From: Urophycis tenuis
Lineage: Eukaryota > Chordata > Actinopteri > Gadiformes > Phycidae
Assembly: GCA_036785325.1 (NCBI GenBank)
Contig: JAXIVH010000012.1
Location: 1,602,001-1,666,000 of the forward strand
Reading direction: 5' to 3'
Length of the DNA stretch: 64,000 nt
Under the pieces are notes generated by a model, which saw nothing but the letters and a program-made list of their open reading frames with translations, was not told the origin of the DNA and did no database searches. The first letter of the stretch is position 1. Each line of letters starts with the position of its first letter. Shown here piece after piece: positions 32,016 through 43,073 of the stretch. The translations under genes were made by a program, and so were the position numbers.

Positions 32016-32165
32016 GTGTTTTCTGTGCGGTCTCTGGGTTGGGTGGAGGTACCAGAGGAGGGCTTGTTTCCTGGGCGAAGCAGCTTGACTGTTAACAACA
32101 TCATCCAGCAGCTGTCTCACCACAGGACCTCAGAACAGACACCTTGCCAGGGAGCCTGGGGAGAG
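32016..32165 (+). CDS. apbb3: apbb3 exon 5 (start of PTB1)
   Basis: 150 bp. VFSVRSLGWVEVPEEGLF then PGRSSLTVNNIIQQLSHH and GAWGE. Acceptor CTACAG, donor GGGGAGAG|GTACCC. The intron starts with a minisatellite whose every unit repeats this exon end and donor. Confidence 0.96.
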
Positions 32166-33640
32166 GTACCCTAACTAACCCTAACCCTAACCCTAACCCT
32201 AACCCTGGGGAGAGGTACCCTAACTAACCCTAACCCTAACCCTAACCCTGGGGAGAGGTACCCTAACTAACCCTAACCCTGGGGAGAGGTACCGTAACTA
32301 ACCCTGACCCTGGGGAGAGGTACCCTAACTAACCCTAACCCTAACCCTAACCCTAACCCTAACCCTGACCCTGGGGAGAGGTACCCTAACTAACCCTAAC
32401 CCTAACCCTAACCCTAACCCTAACCCTGGGGAGAGGTACCCTAACTAACCCTAACCCTAACCCTGGGGAAAGGTACCCTAACTAACCCTAACCCTAACCC
32501 TGGGGAGAGGTACCCTAACTAACCCTAACCCCAACCCTAACCCTAACCCTAACCCTGGGGAGAGGTACCGTAACTAACCCTAACCCTTACCCTAACCCTA
32601 ACCCTGGGGAGAGGTACCGTAACTAACCCTGACCCTGGGGAGAGGTACCCTAACTAACCCTAACCCTGGGGAGAGGTACCTTAACTAACCCTAACCCTGG
32701 GGAGAGGTACCCTAACTAACCCTAACCCTGACCCTGGGGAGAGGTACCCTAACTAACCCTAACCCTGGGGAGAGGTACCCTAACTAACCCTAACCCTGGG
32801 GAGAGGTACCCTAACTAACCCTAACCCTGGGGAGAGGTACCCTAACTAACCCTAACCCTGGGGAGAGGTACCCTAACTAACCCTAACCCTGACCCTGAGG
32901 AGAGGTACCTTAACTAACCCTAACCCTGGGGAGAGGTACCCTAACTAACCCTAACCCTGGGGAGAGGTACCCTAACTAACCCTAACCCTGGGGAGAGGTA
33001 CCCTAACTAACCCTAACCCTGGGGAGAGGTACCCTAACTAACCCTAACCCTGGGGAGAGGTACCTTAACTAACCCTAACCCTGGGGAGAGGTACCCTAAC
33101 TAACCCTAACCCTGGGGAGAGGTACCCTAACTAACCCTAACCCTGGGGAGAGGTACCCTAACTAACCCTAACCCTGACCCTGGGGAGAGGTACCCTAACT
33201 AACCCTGACCCTGGGGAGAGGTACCCTAACTAACCCTAACCCTGGGGAGAGGTACCCTAACTAACCCTAACCCTAACCCTAACCCTAACCCTAACCCTGA
33301 CCCTGAGGAGAGGTACCTTAACTAACCCTAACCCTGGGGAGAGGTACCCTAACTAACCCTAACCCTGGGGAGAGGTACCCTAACTAACCCTAACCCTGGG
33401 GAGAGGTACCCTAACTAACCCTAACCCTGGGGAGAGGTACCCTAACTAACCCTAACCCTGGGGAGAGGTACCCTAACTAACCCTAACCCTGGGGAGAGGT
33501 ACCCTAACTAACCCTTACCCTGGGGAGAGGTACCCTAACTAACCCTAACCCTGGGGAGAGGTACCCTAACTAACCCTAACCCTGGGGAGAGGTACCCTAA
33601 CTAACCCTAACCCTGACCCTGGGGAGAGGTACCTTAACTA
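32166..33640 (+). repeat. apbb3: Donor-derived minisatellite with telomere-like repeats, apbb3 intron 5
   Basis: Units of 31 bp and longer: GTACCCTAACTAACCCTAAC then CCTGGGGAGAG. Each thus contains the last 11 exon bases, the donor GTACC and variable CCCTAA hexamers. About 40-45 copies fill almost the whole intron up to the next exon. Reading past the true donor gives Val-Pro-stop at once. Confidence 0.95.
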
Positions 33641-33668
33641 ACTATTACCCTGCACCTGACCTCCTTAG

Positions 33669-33796
33669 GGCCAGGAGATGCTCTTGGTTTTGAAGAAAGA
33701 GACTTTAAGTCTTATGGACCCTTTAGACCACACCCTCCTCCACTCCCAGCCAATCAGCAACATCCGCGTGTGGGGTGTCGGCTGCAGTAATGGAAG
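33669..33796 (+). CDS. apbb3: apbb3 exon 6 (PTB1)
   Basis: 128 bp. GQEMLLVLKKETLSLMDPLD then HTLLHSQPISNIRVWGVGC and SNG. Acceptor CTTAG, donor GGAAG|GTGAGC. Matches the human APBB3 MILKKDAMSLVNPLDHSL region. Confidence 0.96.
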
Positions 33797-33896
33797 GTGA
33801 GCTCGTTGGTAACAGGTTCCATACCTGACGCTCTCAGTTGGTTTCCAACGCTTTATGAGCCTCACCCTGACCCTCTAAACTGCTTAGCTAGAGTTA

Positions 33897-34625
33897 GGGT
33901 TAGAGAGTGTTCACATTATGGTTAACCAGTAGGTTAACAGAACAACAGGACACACACTATGGTTAACCTTTAGGTTAATAGAACAACAGGACACACATTA
34001 TGGTTAACCAGTAGGTTAATAGAACAACAGGACACACATTATGGTTAACCTTTAGGTTAATAGAACAACAGGACACACATTATGGTTAACCAGTAGGTTA
34101 ACAGAACAACAGGACACACACTATGGTTGACCAGTAGGTTAATAGAACAACAGGACACACATTATGGTTAACCAGTAGGTTAATAGAACAACAGGACACA
34201 CACTATGGTTAACCTTTAGGTTAATAGAACAACAGGACACACATTATGGTTAACCAGTAGGTTAACAGAACAACAGGACACACACTATGGTTGACCAGTA
34301 GGTTAATAGAACAACAGGACACACATTATGGTTAACCAGTAGGTTAATAGAACAACAGGACACACACTATGGTTAACCTTTAGGTTAATAGAACAACAGG
34401 ACACACATTATGGTTAACCAGTAGGTTAACAGAACAACAGGACACACACTATGGTTGACCAGTAGGTTAATAAAACAACAGGACATACACTATGGTTAAC
34501 CTTTAGGTTAATAGAACAACAGGAGACACATTATGGTTAACCAGTCGGTTAATAGAACAACATTATGGTTAACCAGTAGGTTAATAGAACAACAGGACAC
34601 ACATTATGGTTAACCAGTAGGTTAA
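33897..34625. repeat. About 42-bp minisatellite, apbb3 intron 6
   Basis: Unit ACACATTATGGTTAACCAGT then AGGTTAATAGAACAACAGG, about 17 copies. CAGTAGG and CTTTAGG variants alternate in a higher-order pattern. It starts about 100 bp after the exon 6 donor and shows no donor copy. Confidence 0.93.
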
Positions 34626-34885
34626 TGTAGTAAAATGTTCAGAATACTGTAAGACTAATAATAATAGTAATATGACAGCGTAACAGTGTTTATTATATCC
34701 TGATTGTGCTTTTTCATGTTCGTGTTGAAAACAAATGTTGCTAACATTGATAAACATCAACGGGTGAAACAATAGTATATATATATATATATATATATCA
34801 TAGATACTTATGCTCATGTATGTTTTGGATTTTATTTAGTGGAACACTAACACGCAACTTTGTGTCTTTCCCCCAACCACCACAG

Positions 34886-34891
34886 AGACAG
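34886..34891 (+). CDS. apbb3: apbb3 exon 7, 6-nt microexon in PTB1
   Basis: AGACAG between CCACCACAG and GTAATC. With split codons it adds Arg-Asp, giving SNGRDRDFAFV. Fe65 (APBB1) has a neuron-specific 6-bp mini-exon at this place in PTB1, adding Arg-Glu. Human APBB3 also reads GRDRDFAFV. Skipping it keeps the frame (GRDFAFV). Confidence 0.88.
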
Positions 34892-35174
34892 GTAATCAAG
34901 CCCTTTCCAAACTCCATTGTAGCGCCCTGAAGCCAAAGTGTGTTGAACCTCCACATTCATACTGACTGACTCACTAACTAACTCACCAACTCACTAAGTC
35001 ACTGAAAGACAAGCTGACCAGAACAGTCTCCCTGCCTAGATGTACTACATGTACGTTCTCTGCTCCATGTTGTATGTGCTTCCTAAAGCGAAACACAGTC
35101 CATGTTGAGTCCTACATCAGGTGAGTCCATGATGGAGCCATGATGGAGCTGTGAAAGGGTTATGTCTCCACCAG

Positions 35175-35289
35175 GGACTTTGCATTCGTCACCGGGGAGA
35201 AGGACAGCTGTATCCTCAAGTGCCACGTGTTTCGCTGCAATGCTCCGGCCAGAGCAATAGCCACCAGTCTGCAAGACATGTGCTGCAAG
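35175..35289 (+). CDS. apbb3: apbb3 exon 8 (end of PTB1)
   Basis: 115 bp. RDFAFVTGEKDSCILKCH then VFRCNAPARAIATSLQDMCC and K. Acceptor CACCAG, donor CAAG|GTTGGT. Confidence 0.96.
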
Positions 35290-35329
35290 GTTGGTGAAGG
35301 GGTTAGGGCTAGGAGGGTGTGGTGTTGGG

Positions 35330-35446
35330 GTGCTAGGCTACAGGGGTTAGTGTGTTAGGGTTAGGGTTAAATAGTTACGGTGCGGTTAGGGTTATGGTTA
35401 TGTATTTTATGTTTAGGGTGAGGGTTAAATTGTTAGGGTTGGGAGG
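35330..35446. repeat. Telomere-like degenerate repeat, apbb3 intron 8
   Basis: GGTTAGGGTTAAATTGTTAG-type units. They resume at 35610-35750 after the SINE, which therefore inserted into the repeat. Confidence 0.7.
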
Positions 35447-35608
35447 GAGCATTTAGCAGACGCTTTTGTCCAAAGCGACTTACAATCAGTACATTTGTTG
35501 GGTTCGACATGTGGACAGTTGGAGGAGAGGGATCGAACTGACGACCCTACGGTTAGTGGACGACCCGCTCTGTCCACTGGCTCTACCCACTGAGCTACTG
35601 CCGCCCCA
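35447..35608 (-). mobile_element. Complete tRNA-derived SINE
   Basis: Minus strand: GGGGCGGCAGTAGCTCAGTG head, B-box-like GTTCGATCCC, CTCCAACTGTCCACATGTCG, and tail GTAAGTCGCTTTGGACAAAA then GCGTCTGCTAAATG. About 160 bp. The tail equals the L2 3' UTR end seen at 4648-4710, so this SINE probably borrows L2 machinery. Confidence 0.9.
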
Positions 35609-35787
35609 GGGTTAGGTTAGGATTAGGGTTATGATTAGGTTTAGGTTAGAGTTAGGATGAGGGTTAAATTGTTACGTTTAGGGTTAGGGTTAAATTGTGA
35701 AGGTTAGGGTTAGGTTTAGGTTAGGGTTAGGGTGAGGGTTAAAATGTTAAGGTGCTAATCCAATAATTCAAATGACCTCTTTTCTAG

Positions 35788-35863
35788 ATTTTGTCCGATA
35801 AATTGGTTAAACCACCAAACTCTCTGACACTAGAGAGCATCTCCCCTAACCTACCGGGTCAAG
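35788..35863 (+). CDS. apbb3: apbb3 exon 9 (PTB1-PTB2 linker)
   Basis: 76 bp. ILSDKLVKPPNSLTLESI then SPNLPGQ. Acceptor TTCTAG, donor CAAG|GTAACC. Confidence 0.94.
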
Positions 35864-35975
35864 GTAACCTCAATAACTGAAACAAGTCAGCCTGCACTGG
35901 TCCATTCCAGTCATGGTTCGTTAGTAGATTATACTTGTGAAGGGGTGAATCCTCACCCTGTCATCTCCTTCCCAG

Positions 35976-36059
35976 TGGAGCTGCTTGATGCTGTGAGACA
36001 ACACGTTCCAAAGTTCAATGTGCAGTACATCGGGAACCTTCCAGTGTCTCGGGCTATGG
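35976..36059 (+). CDS. apbb3: apbb3 exon 10 (start of PTB2)
   Basis: 84 bp. VELLDAVRQHVPKFNVQY then IGNLPVSRAM. Acceptor CCCAG, donor ATGG|GTAGGT. Equivalent to human [21 protein letters not shown]. Confidence 0.96.
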
Positions 36060-36189
36060 GTAGGTCACCGCAGCCTTGCAATTAATATGAATATTAGTAT
36101 TATTATTATAATATTATATTATTCACATCATCATAGCATATATGCTAACCCTATTCATCAAAGGCCCCCTCTCATATGTGTGTGTGCAG

Positions 36190-36305
36190 GTATGGAGGTC
36201 CTCAATAGAGCCATTGAGAGCATCATGAACACCACAGAGAGGGCAGACTGGGAACCCATAACCTTACTGGTCTCTAACACGCTGCTGTCCTTGTGGCGGG
36301 AGGAG
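36190..36305 (+). CDS. apbb3: apbb3 exon 11 (PTB2)
   Basis: 116 bp. GMEVLNRAIESIMNTTER then ADWEPITLLVSNTLLSLW and REE. Acceptor GTGCAG, donor GAG|GTACAG. The intron 36306-36660 is low-complexity TGATGTCATCTAATATGATG-like sequence. Confidence 0.95.
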
Positions 36306-36666
36306 GTACAGCACCCATCGTCTGATCTAAATATATCATATGATGTCATATCATGTAATCAAGTATGATGTCATGTATTCTAAGGTAACATAATGTGATG
36401 AAATGTAATCTAAAGTAATCGAATGTGATGTAATGTAATTTAATCACTGTGCTATACTTAAGGGGGAGGTACCAGCTAGTCTGCAACCACCTAATCTTAA
36501 TAGAATTTCATCTAATATCATTCAATATGCAATCTACTATGATGTCATCTAATATGATGTTAGTGATGTTAGTTAGTAGTATGATGTAATATGATCTAAT
36601 AAAATGTTATCTAATACGATGTAATGTAATATGCATATCTAATGTCATGTGATCACCGTGCTCCAG

Positions 36667-36846
36667 GAAGGCGAGGAAGCCTTATGGGAGTGTCAGGTGC
36701 GTCACCTGACCTTCCTGGGGGTCGGCCATGACAGCCACACCTTCGCTGTGATCGCTGACGGAGGAGTGCGTGGTTTCCAGTGTCATGTGTTCTGGTGTGA
36801 GCCTCATGCTGGACACGTGTCTGAAGCCCTGCAAGCAGCCTGCATG
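36667..36846 (+). CDS. apbb3: apbb3 exon 12 (end of PTB2)
   Basis: 180 bp. EGEEALWECQVRHLTFLG then VGHDSHTFAVIADGGVRG and FQCHVFWCEPHAGHVSEALQ, ending AACM. Acceptor CTCCAG, donor CATG|GTGAGA. The following array repeats CTGCATG|GTGAGACCTG every 30 bp in frame. Confidence 0.96.
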
Positions 36847-37222
36847 GTGAGACCTGCCTGTCTACCTGTCTGCATGGGGAGATCTGTCTGTCTCTATCTG
36901 TCTGCATGGTGAGACCTGTCTGTCTACCTGTCTGCATGGGGAGATCTGTCTGTCTCTATCTGTCTGCATGGTGAGACCTGTCTGTCTATCTGTCTGCATG
37001 GTGAGACCTGTCTGTCTACCTGTCTGCATGGTGAGACCTGTCTGTTTATCTGTCTGCATGGTGAGACCTGTCTGTCTATCTGTCTACATGGTGAGACCTG
37101 TCTGTCTATCTGTCTGCATGGTGAGACCTGTCTATCTATCTGTCTGCATGGTGAGACCTGTCTATCTATCTGTCTGCATGGTGAGACCTGTCTATCTATC
37201 TGTCTGCATGGTGAGACCTGTC
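36847..37222 (+). repeat. apbb3: Donor-derived 30-bp minisatellite, apbb3 intron 12, left part
   Basis: Unit GTGAGACCTGTCTGTCTATC then TGTCTGCATG, about 13 copies including an early longer variant with GGGGAGATC. Most units remain open in the exon 12 frame, encoding VRPVCLSVCM. It is interrupted by a LINE and continues at 38719-38910. Confidence 0.95.
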
Positions 37223-38547
37223 TGACCTCCCTAAAACGTCACCCACAACCAGCCTCAATGACTTCCGCCCCGTAGCACTCACCTCAGTCATCACCAAGTG
37301 CTTTGAGAAACTGGTTTTGAGACACATCAAAGCCTGTCTCCCCCCCAACCTGGACCCGCACCAGTTTGCATACCGGACTAACAGATCCACAGATGACGCA
37401 ATAGCCATCGCTCTCCACTCAGCGCTGAGTCACCTGGAGAAAGAGGGGAGCTACGTCAGGATGCTCTTCATTGACTTCAGCTCAGCTTTCAACACAATAA
37501 TACCGGACATTCTGACCCCCAAGTTAGCCAATCTGGGGCTCCCAACTCCCACCTGCTCCTGGATAAAAGACTTTCTGGTCAACCGTCCCCCGCAGGTGAA
37601 ACTGGGTCTTCACCTCTCCTCGTCCCGCACTCTCAGCACTGGCTCTCCCCAGGGCTGTGTGCTGAGCCCACTACTCTACTCCCTCTACACATCTGACTGC
37701 AGTCCCCCCCACCCAGAGAACATCATTGTCAAATTCGCTGATGACACAACGGTGGTGGGGCTTATAACAGGAGGAAACAAGGCGGCCTACAGAGATGAGG
37801 TCCTGAAACTTGGTGGGTGGTGTGCATCTAACAACCTGGCACTGAACATCACCAAGACCAAGGAACTCATTCTGACGGAACAGAACCGTCGCTGCCCCCC
37901 TGTACATCAACGGTGAAGGTGTAGAGCGAGTGCAGTCATTCAAGTTCCTCGGGGTCCACATCTCTGCTGATCCTCCTGATCGGTCAACACCTCAGCGCTG
38001 GTCAAGAAGGCCCAGCAGCGGCTACACTTCCTGAGGGTGCTCAGGACGGAGCAACTAAACACACAGCTGCTGGTGACCTTCTACCGTTCCACCATCGAGA
38101 GCCTGCTGACCTACGCTGTGTCAGTGTGGCACTCCAGCTGCACGGAGGCCGACAGGAAGAGACTGCAGAGGGTGGCATCATCGCACAAAAAATCATTGGC
38201 TGCCCTCTGCCTTCCTTAAGCACCATCTACAACTCCCGCTGTCTCAACAGGGCCAGAAACATCCTGAAAGACACCACCCACCCCGGCTTCCATCTCTTCA
38301 ACCTGTTGCCCTCTGGCAGGCGCTTCAGGTCCATACATGCCAGAACAAATAGACTCAGGAACAGCTTCTTTCCCAAAGCTGTCACCGTATTGAACTCAAA
38401 TCTGCACTAACACAAACTGTACTGACATATTTGCACTGACCACTGCACCACCAGACATAATCTACCTCTATTGTCAATACGCTGCTAACCGCTCTTGGAC
38501 TGTGCTCAATGTTTGATGTTGTTGTCTGTCTGTGGTCTTCACTGTGT

Positions 38548-38584
<37 letters not shown>

Positions 38585-38718
38585 ACTGTATTGTCTTTTA
38601 TATTTGTGCTAACTATGGGCACACTTTTAAGGAGCTGCTCATTGAATTTCATTGTACTGTGTATAATGACAATAAAGCTTTCTATTCTATTCTATTCTAT
38701 TCTATTCTATTCTATTCT
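37223..38718 (+). mobile_element. 5'-truncated Rex1/L2-like LINE inside the minisatellite
   Basis: Starts in the RT domain and ends with ATAATGACAATAAAGC and a (TTCTA)n tail. Contains a frameshifted RT ORF (next entry), a 3' UTR of about 300 bp and a (GT)n at 38547-38582. Array units flank both ends. Confidence 0.9.
37245..38410 (+). pseudogene. LINE reverse transcriptase remnant
   Basis: DFRPVALTSVITKCFEKLVL, QFAYRTNRSTDDAIAIAL, MLFIDFSSAFNTIIP, GSPQGCVLSPLLYSLYTSDC and the catalytic IIVKFADDTTVVGLI are visible in order up to 37916. Frame breaks near 37895, 37980 and 38190 separate later pieces (TEQLNTQLLVTFYRSTIESL; SIHARTNRLRNSFFPKAV to a stop). The endonuclease is missing, so it is dead on arrival and now mutated. 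Confidence 0.88.
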
Positions 38719-38910
38719 GTCTACCTGTCTGCATGGTGAGACCTGTCTGTCTATCTTTCTGCATGGGGGGACCTGTCTCTCCACCTGTCTGCATGGTGAG
38801 ATCTGTCTCTCTCTATGGTGAGACCTGTCTGTCTATCTGTCTGCATGGGGAGACCTGCCTGTCAGTCTGTCTGCATGGGGATACCTGTCTGTCTTTATCT
38901 GTCTGCATGG
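38719..38910 (+). repeat. apbb3: Donor-derived minisatellite, right part
   Basis: Continuation of the CTGCATGGTGAGACCTGTCT repeat after the LINE, about six more degenerate units. The rest of intron 12 to 39124 is AT-rich with no element recognised. Confidence 0.9.
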
Positions 38911-39124
38911 TGACAACCTATATACATTATTGGCACTACACACTACACTATAAACATTATATTGTTATATTAAATGTATTCCATTATATCTTACATTAAT
39001 CTATTATATACCCTTTATTCTATTATTCTATTGAATGTAGTCAATTAATATTCTATTCTATGAAATGTATGATATATTCTGTTATTCTGGGTTGTATTCT
39101 ATGCATTGTGTTCTGTGTCCACAG

Positions 39125-39367
39125 CTCCAGTACCAACGCTGTCTTGTTGCCCAGACTCCCCCCGTCAGGAGCAGGCAGCAGCATGGGCACCCTGGTCGGG
39201 TCCACCGAGCCAACTCCATGGACAGTTCTGCCTTCCAGCCACCTTGTTACCACGGCAGCACTGGGAACAAAGGCAACAGCAGCAACTGTAGCAACACCAG
39301 TGCTAAGAAAGGAATGTTAGCTTTCTTTGAAACATTTCGCAATAAACAGGCGACTACTAACTGGTGA
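39125..39367 (+). CDS. apbb3: apbb3 exon 13 (last) and stop
   Basis: 243 bp including TGA. LQYQRCLVAQTPPVRSRQ, then a Ser/Asn-rich stretch with RANSMDSSAF and a final KKGMLAFFETFRNKQATTNW. LQYQRCLVA completes PTB2 (human VQYQKCLVA), and SMDS and FFETFR correspond to human SMDSP and FLDAFR. Acceptor CCACAG. Confidence 0.94.
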   Translation, partial: LQYQRCLVAQTPPVRSRQQHGHPGRVHRANSMDSSAFQPPCYHGSTGNKGNSSNCSNTSAKKGMLAFFETFRNKQATTNW

Positions 39368-40560
39368 TTTGACTTGTTGACATTCAGATATACATCTCTA
39401 TTGTGTTAGATGAACGCTGACTATTATTAATGCAATCAATTATAGTGAAACTGATGCTCTCTCACAAATCCTAATCCTAATGTTGTCCCTAACCCCTAAC
39501 CCTAATGTTGTCTCTAATCCCTAATGTCATCCCTAATCCCTAATGCTGTCATTAATCCCTAACCCTAAACCCTAATGTTGTCTAATCCCTAATGCCATCC
39601 CTAATCCCTAATGCTGTCATTAATCCCTAACCCGAAACCATAATGTTGTCTCTAATTCCTAATGCCATCTCTAATCCCTAATGTCATCCCTAATCCCTCA
39701 TGTTGTCATTAATCCCGAACCCTTAACCCTAATGTTGTCTATAATCCCTCATGTTGTCATTAATCCCGAACCCTTAACCCTAATGTTGTCATTGATCCCT
39801 AACCCTTAACCCTAATGTTGTCTCTAATCCCTAATGTTGTCATTAATCCCTAACCCTTAACCCTAATGTTGTCTCAAATCCCTAATGCCATCCCTAATCT
39901 CTCATGTTGTCATTAATCCATAATCATTAATCCTTAATGTTCTCATTAATCCCTAATGTCATCCCTAATCCCTAATGTTGTCATTCATCCCTAATGTTGT
40001 CCCTAATCCCTAATGTTGCAGTTAATCCCTAATGTTGTCCCTAAACCCTAATGATGTCATTAATCCCTAATGTCATCCCTAATCCCTAATGTTGCCATTA
40101 ATCCCTAATGTTGTCCCTAATCCCTAATGATGTCATTAATCCCTAATGTTGTCCCTAATCCCTAATGTTGTCCATGACCCCTAATGTTGTCATTAACCCC
40201 TAATGTTTCCCTTATCTTGAACATTGCTTTTATTATGAATGCTGCCCCTTACTCACAAATGTCCCTAAATAATGCCACATCCAACACACAGACACATACA
40301 TCGAAATCAAACTAAATCAATCAAAATGCACCTTTAGTACGTTTTTATTTTCTTAGGTTTAGTTAACTCTTACTGTTGACTCTGTTTTGAAGTGCTGCAA
40401 TACTTTATTATTCTTTGAATGCACATTGTCGTACATTTAATCTGTCGCTCCTTTTTTCAGGATTAGGTTTTTGGTAACGAAGTACCTTTAGGGAGTCAAA
40501 CATCCAAACAAGTACATTATCCTCATCCACAATCATAAATATATATCTATATCTATATAT

Positions 40561-40628
<68 letters not shown>

Positions 40629-40990
40629 CAGTTTATTAGTATTTCAGCAACAACAAACAACAAATATTATGCATGTTAGCTACTTTCATTTTGAGTTATG
40701 TTTCACCATGTCCCAAACATTGTTATCATGCCTATTGGTTATTCTAATGTTGGCTACTTAAAATAAACAAAGCTACAGCTACATTGAAAAAATATGAATC
40801 TTTGTAGTATACTATCTGTGTAGTATAAAGTTAGTTTCACTGTTTTAGGTTGACCACTTGTATCAGTCACAGTACTTTGTACGAGGAAGAATACTTGGTA
40901 CAAGGAAGAGTATGCAGTACTAAGATGAATACTTCTTCAGAATCTGTCAGTACAGTAACTGTAAATGCCACGGTGCAAATGGTGCGTTCA
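39368..40990. repeat. apbb3 3' region: minisatellite, (GATA)n and unassigned sequence
   Basis: 39470-40220 is a degenerate repeat of TCCCTAATGTTGTCATTAA units. 40557-40628 is (GATA)n. A plus-strand AATAAA at 40762-40767 could end apbb3, but it lies 1.4 kb from the stop and is uncertain. The remainder is AT-rich without recognised features. Confidence 0.7.
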
Positions 40991-43073
40991 TATAGAGAGC
41001 TAACATTAACCCATAGCATGGTGTAGGATAGCTAGCACTAACCCATAGCAAGGTGTAGGATAGCTAACACTAACCCATAGCATGGTGTGTGATAGCTAAC
41101 ATTAACCCATAGCATGGTGTAGGATAGCTAACATTAACCCATAGCATGGTGTAGGATAGCTAGCACTAACCCATAGCAAGGTGTAGGATAGCTAGCACTA
41201 ACCCAAAGCATGGTGTGTGATAGCTAACATTAACCCATAGCATGGTGTAGGATAGCTAACATTAACCCATAGCATGGTGTAGGATAGCTAGCACTAACCC
41301 ATAGCATGGTGTAGGATAGCTAACATGAACCCATAGCAAGGTGTAGGATAGCTAGCACTAACCCAAAGCATGGTGTAGGATAGCTAACATTAACCCATAG
41401 CATGGTGTAGGATAGCTAACATTAACCCATAGCAAGGTGTAGGATAGCTAGCACTAACCCATAGCATGGTGTAGGATAGCTAACATGAACCCATAGCAAG
41501 GTGTAGGATAGCTAGCACTAACCCAAAGCATGGTGTAGGATAGCTAACATTAACCCATAGCATGGTGTAGGATAGCTAGCACTAACCCATAGCAAGGTGT
41601 AGGATAGCTAGCACTAACCCAAAGCCTGGTGTAGGATAGCTAACATTAACCCATAGCATGGTGTAGGATAGCTAACATTAACCCATAACATGGTGTAGGA
41701 TAGCTAGCACTAACCCATAACATGGTGTAGCATAGCTAACATTAACCCATAGCAAGGTGTAAGATAGCTAGCACTAACCCAAAGCATGGTGTAGGATAGC
41801 TAACATTAACCCATAGCATGGTGTAGGATAGCTAGCACTAACCCATAGCAAGGTGTAGGATAGCTAGCACTAACCCATAGCATGGTGTAGGATAGCTAAC
41901 ATTAACCCATAGCAAGGTGTAGGATAGCTAGCACTAACCCATAACATGGTGTAGCATAGCTAACATTAACCCATAGCAAGGTGTAAGATAGCTAGCACTA
42001 ACCCAAAGCATGGTGTAGGATAGCTAACATTAACCCATAGCATGGTGTAGGATAGCTAGCACTAACCCATAGCAAGGTGTAGGATAGCTAGCACTAACCC
42101 AAAGCATGGTGTGTGATAGCTAACATTAACCCATAGCATGGTGTAGGATAGCTAACATTAACCCATAGCATGGTGTAGGATAGCTAGCACTAACCCATAG
42201 CATGGTGTAGGATAGCTAACATGAACCCATAGCAAGGTGTAGGATAGCTAGCACTAACCCAAAGCATGGTGTAGGATAGCTAACATTAACCCATAGCATG
42301 GTGTAGGATAGCTAACATTAACCCATAGCAAGGTGTAGGATAGCTAGCACTAACCCATAGCATGGTGTAGGATAGCTAACATGAACCCATAGCAAGGTGT
42401 AGGATAGCTAGCACTAACCCAAAGCATGGTGTAGGATAGCTAACATTAACCCATAGCATGGTGTAGGATAGCTAGCACTAACCCATAGCAAGGTGTAGGA
42501 TAGCTAGCACTAACCCAAAGCCTGGTGTAGGATAGCTAACATTAACCCATAGCATGGTGTAGGATAGCTAACATTAACCCATAACATGGTGTAGGATAGC
42601 TAGCACTAACCCATAACATGGTGTAGCATAGCTAACATTAACCCATAGCAAGGTGTAAGATAGCTAGCACTAACCCATAACATGGTGTAGGATAGCTAAC
42701 ATTAACCCATAGCATGGTGTAGGATAGCTAGCACTAACCCATAGCAAGGTGTAGGATAGCTAGCACTAACCCATAGCATGGTGTAGGATAGCTAACATTA
42801 ACCCATAGCAAGGTGTAGGATAGCTAGCACTAACCCATAACATGGTGTAGCATAGCTAACATTAACCCATAGCAAGGTGTAAGATAGCTAGCACTAACCC
42901 AAAGCATGGTGTAGGATAGCTAACATTAACCCATAGCATGGTGTAGGATAGCTAGCACTAACCCAGAGCAAGGTGTAGGATAGCTAGCACTAACCCATAG
43001 CATGGTGTAGGATATCTAACATTAACCCATAGCATGGTGTAGGATAGCTAGCACTAACCCATAGCAAGGTGTA

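Larger units (their letters stand above)
31082..39367 (+). other. apbb3: apbb3 gene; amyloid beta precursor protein-binding family B member 3 (Fe65L2)
   Basis: Adaptor protein that binds the cytoplasmic tail of APP-family proteins through PTB2 and other partners through WW and PTB1. Thirteen coding exons total 1407 bp, or 468 residues (human about 486), in one frame. Key segments: GKDYMLAIIMVNC (Fe65L2-type N-terminus), WW domain DLPSDWRMITDSSGTYYWH then TQWQHP, PTB1 SVRSLGWVEVPEEGLFPG to CHVFRCNAPARAIATSL with a 6-nt microexon in between, PTB2 VQYIGNLPVSRAMGMEVLN to FWCEPHAGHVSEALQAACM, and a tail GMLAFFETFRNK. EVPEE, the N-terminus and the short total length favour APBB3 over APBB1/2. Introns 5 and 12 hold donor-derived minisatellites, intron 8 a SINE and intron 12 a LINE. 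Confidence 0.95.

Noticed and set aside
32166..33640. Possible true telomere end
   Set aside because: The CCCTAA runs are short, interrupted by GGGGAGAGGTACC units and lie between two confirmed apbb3 exons.
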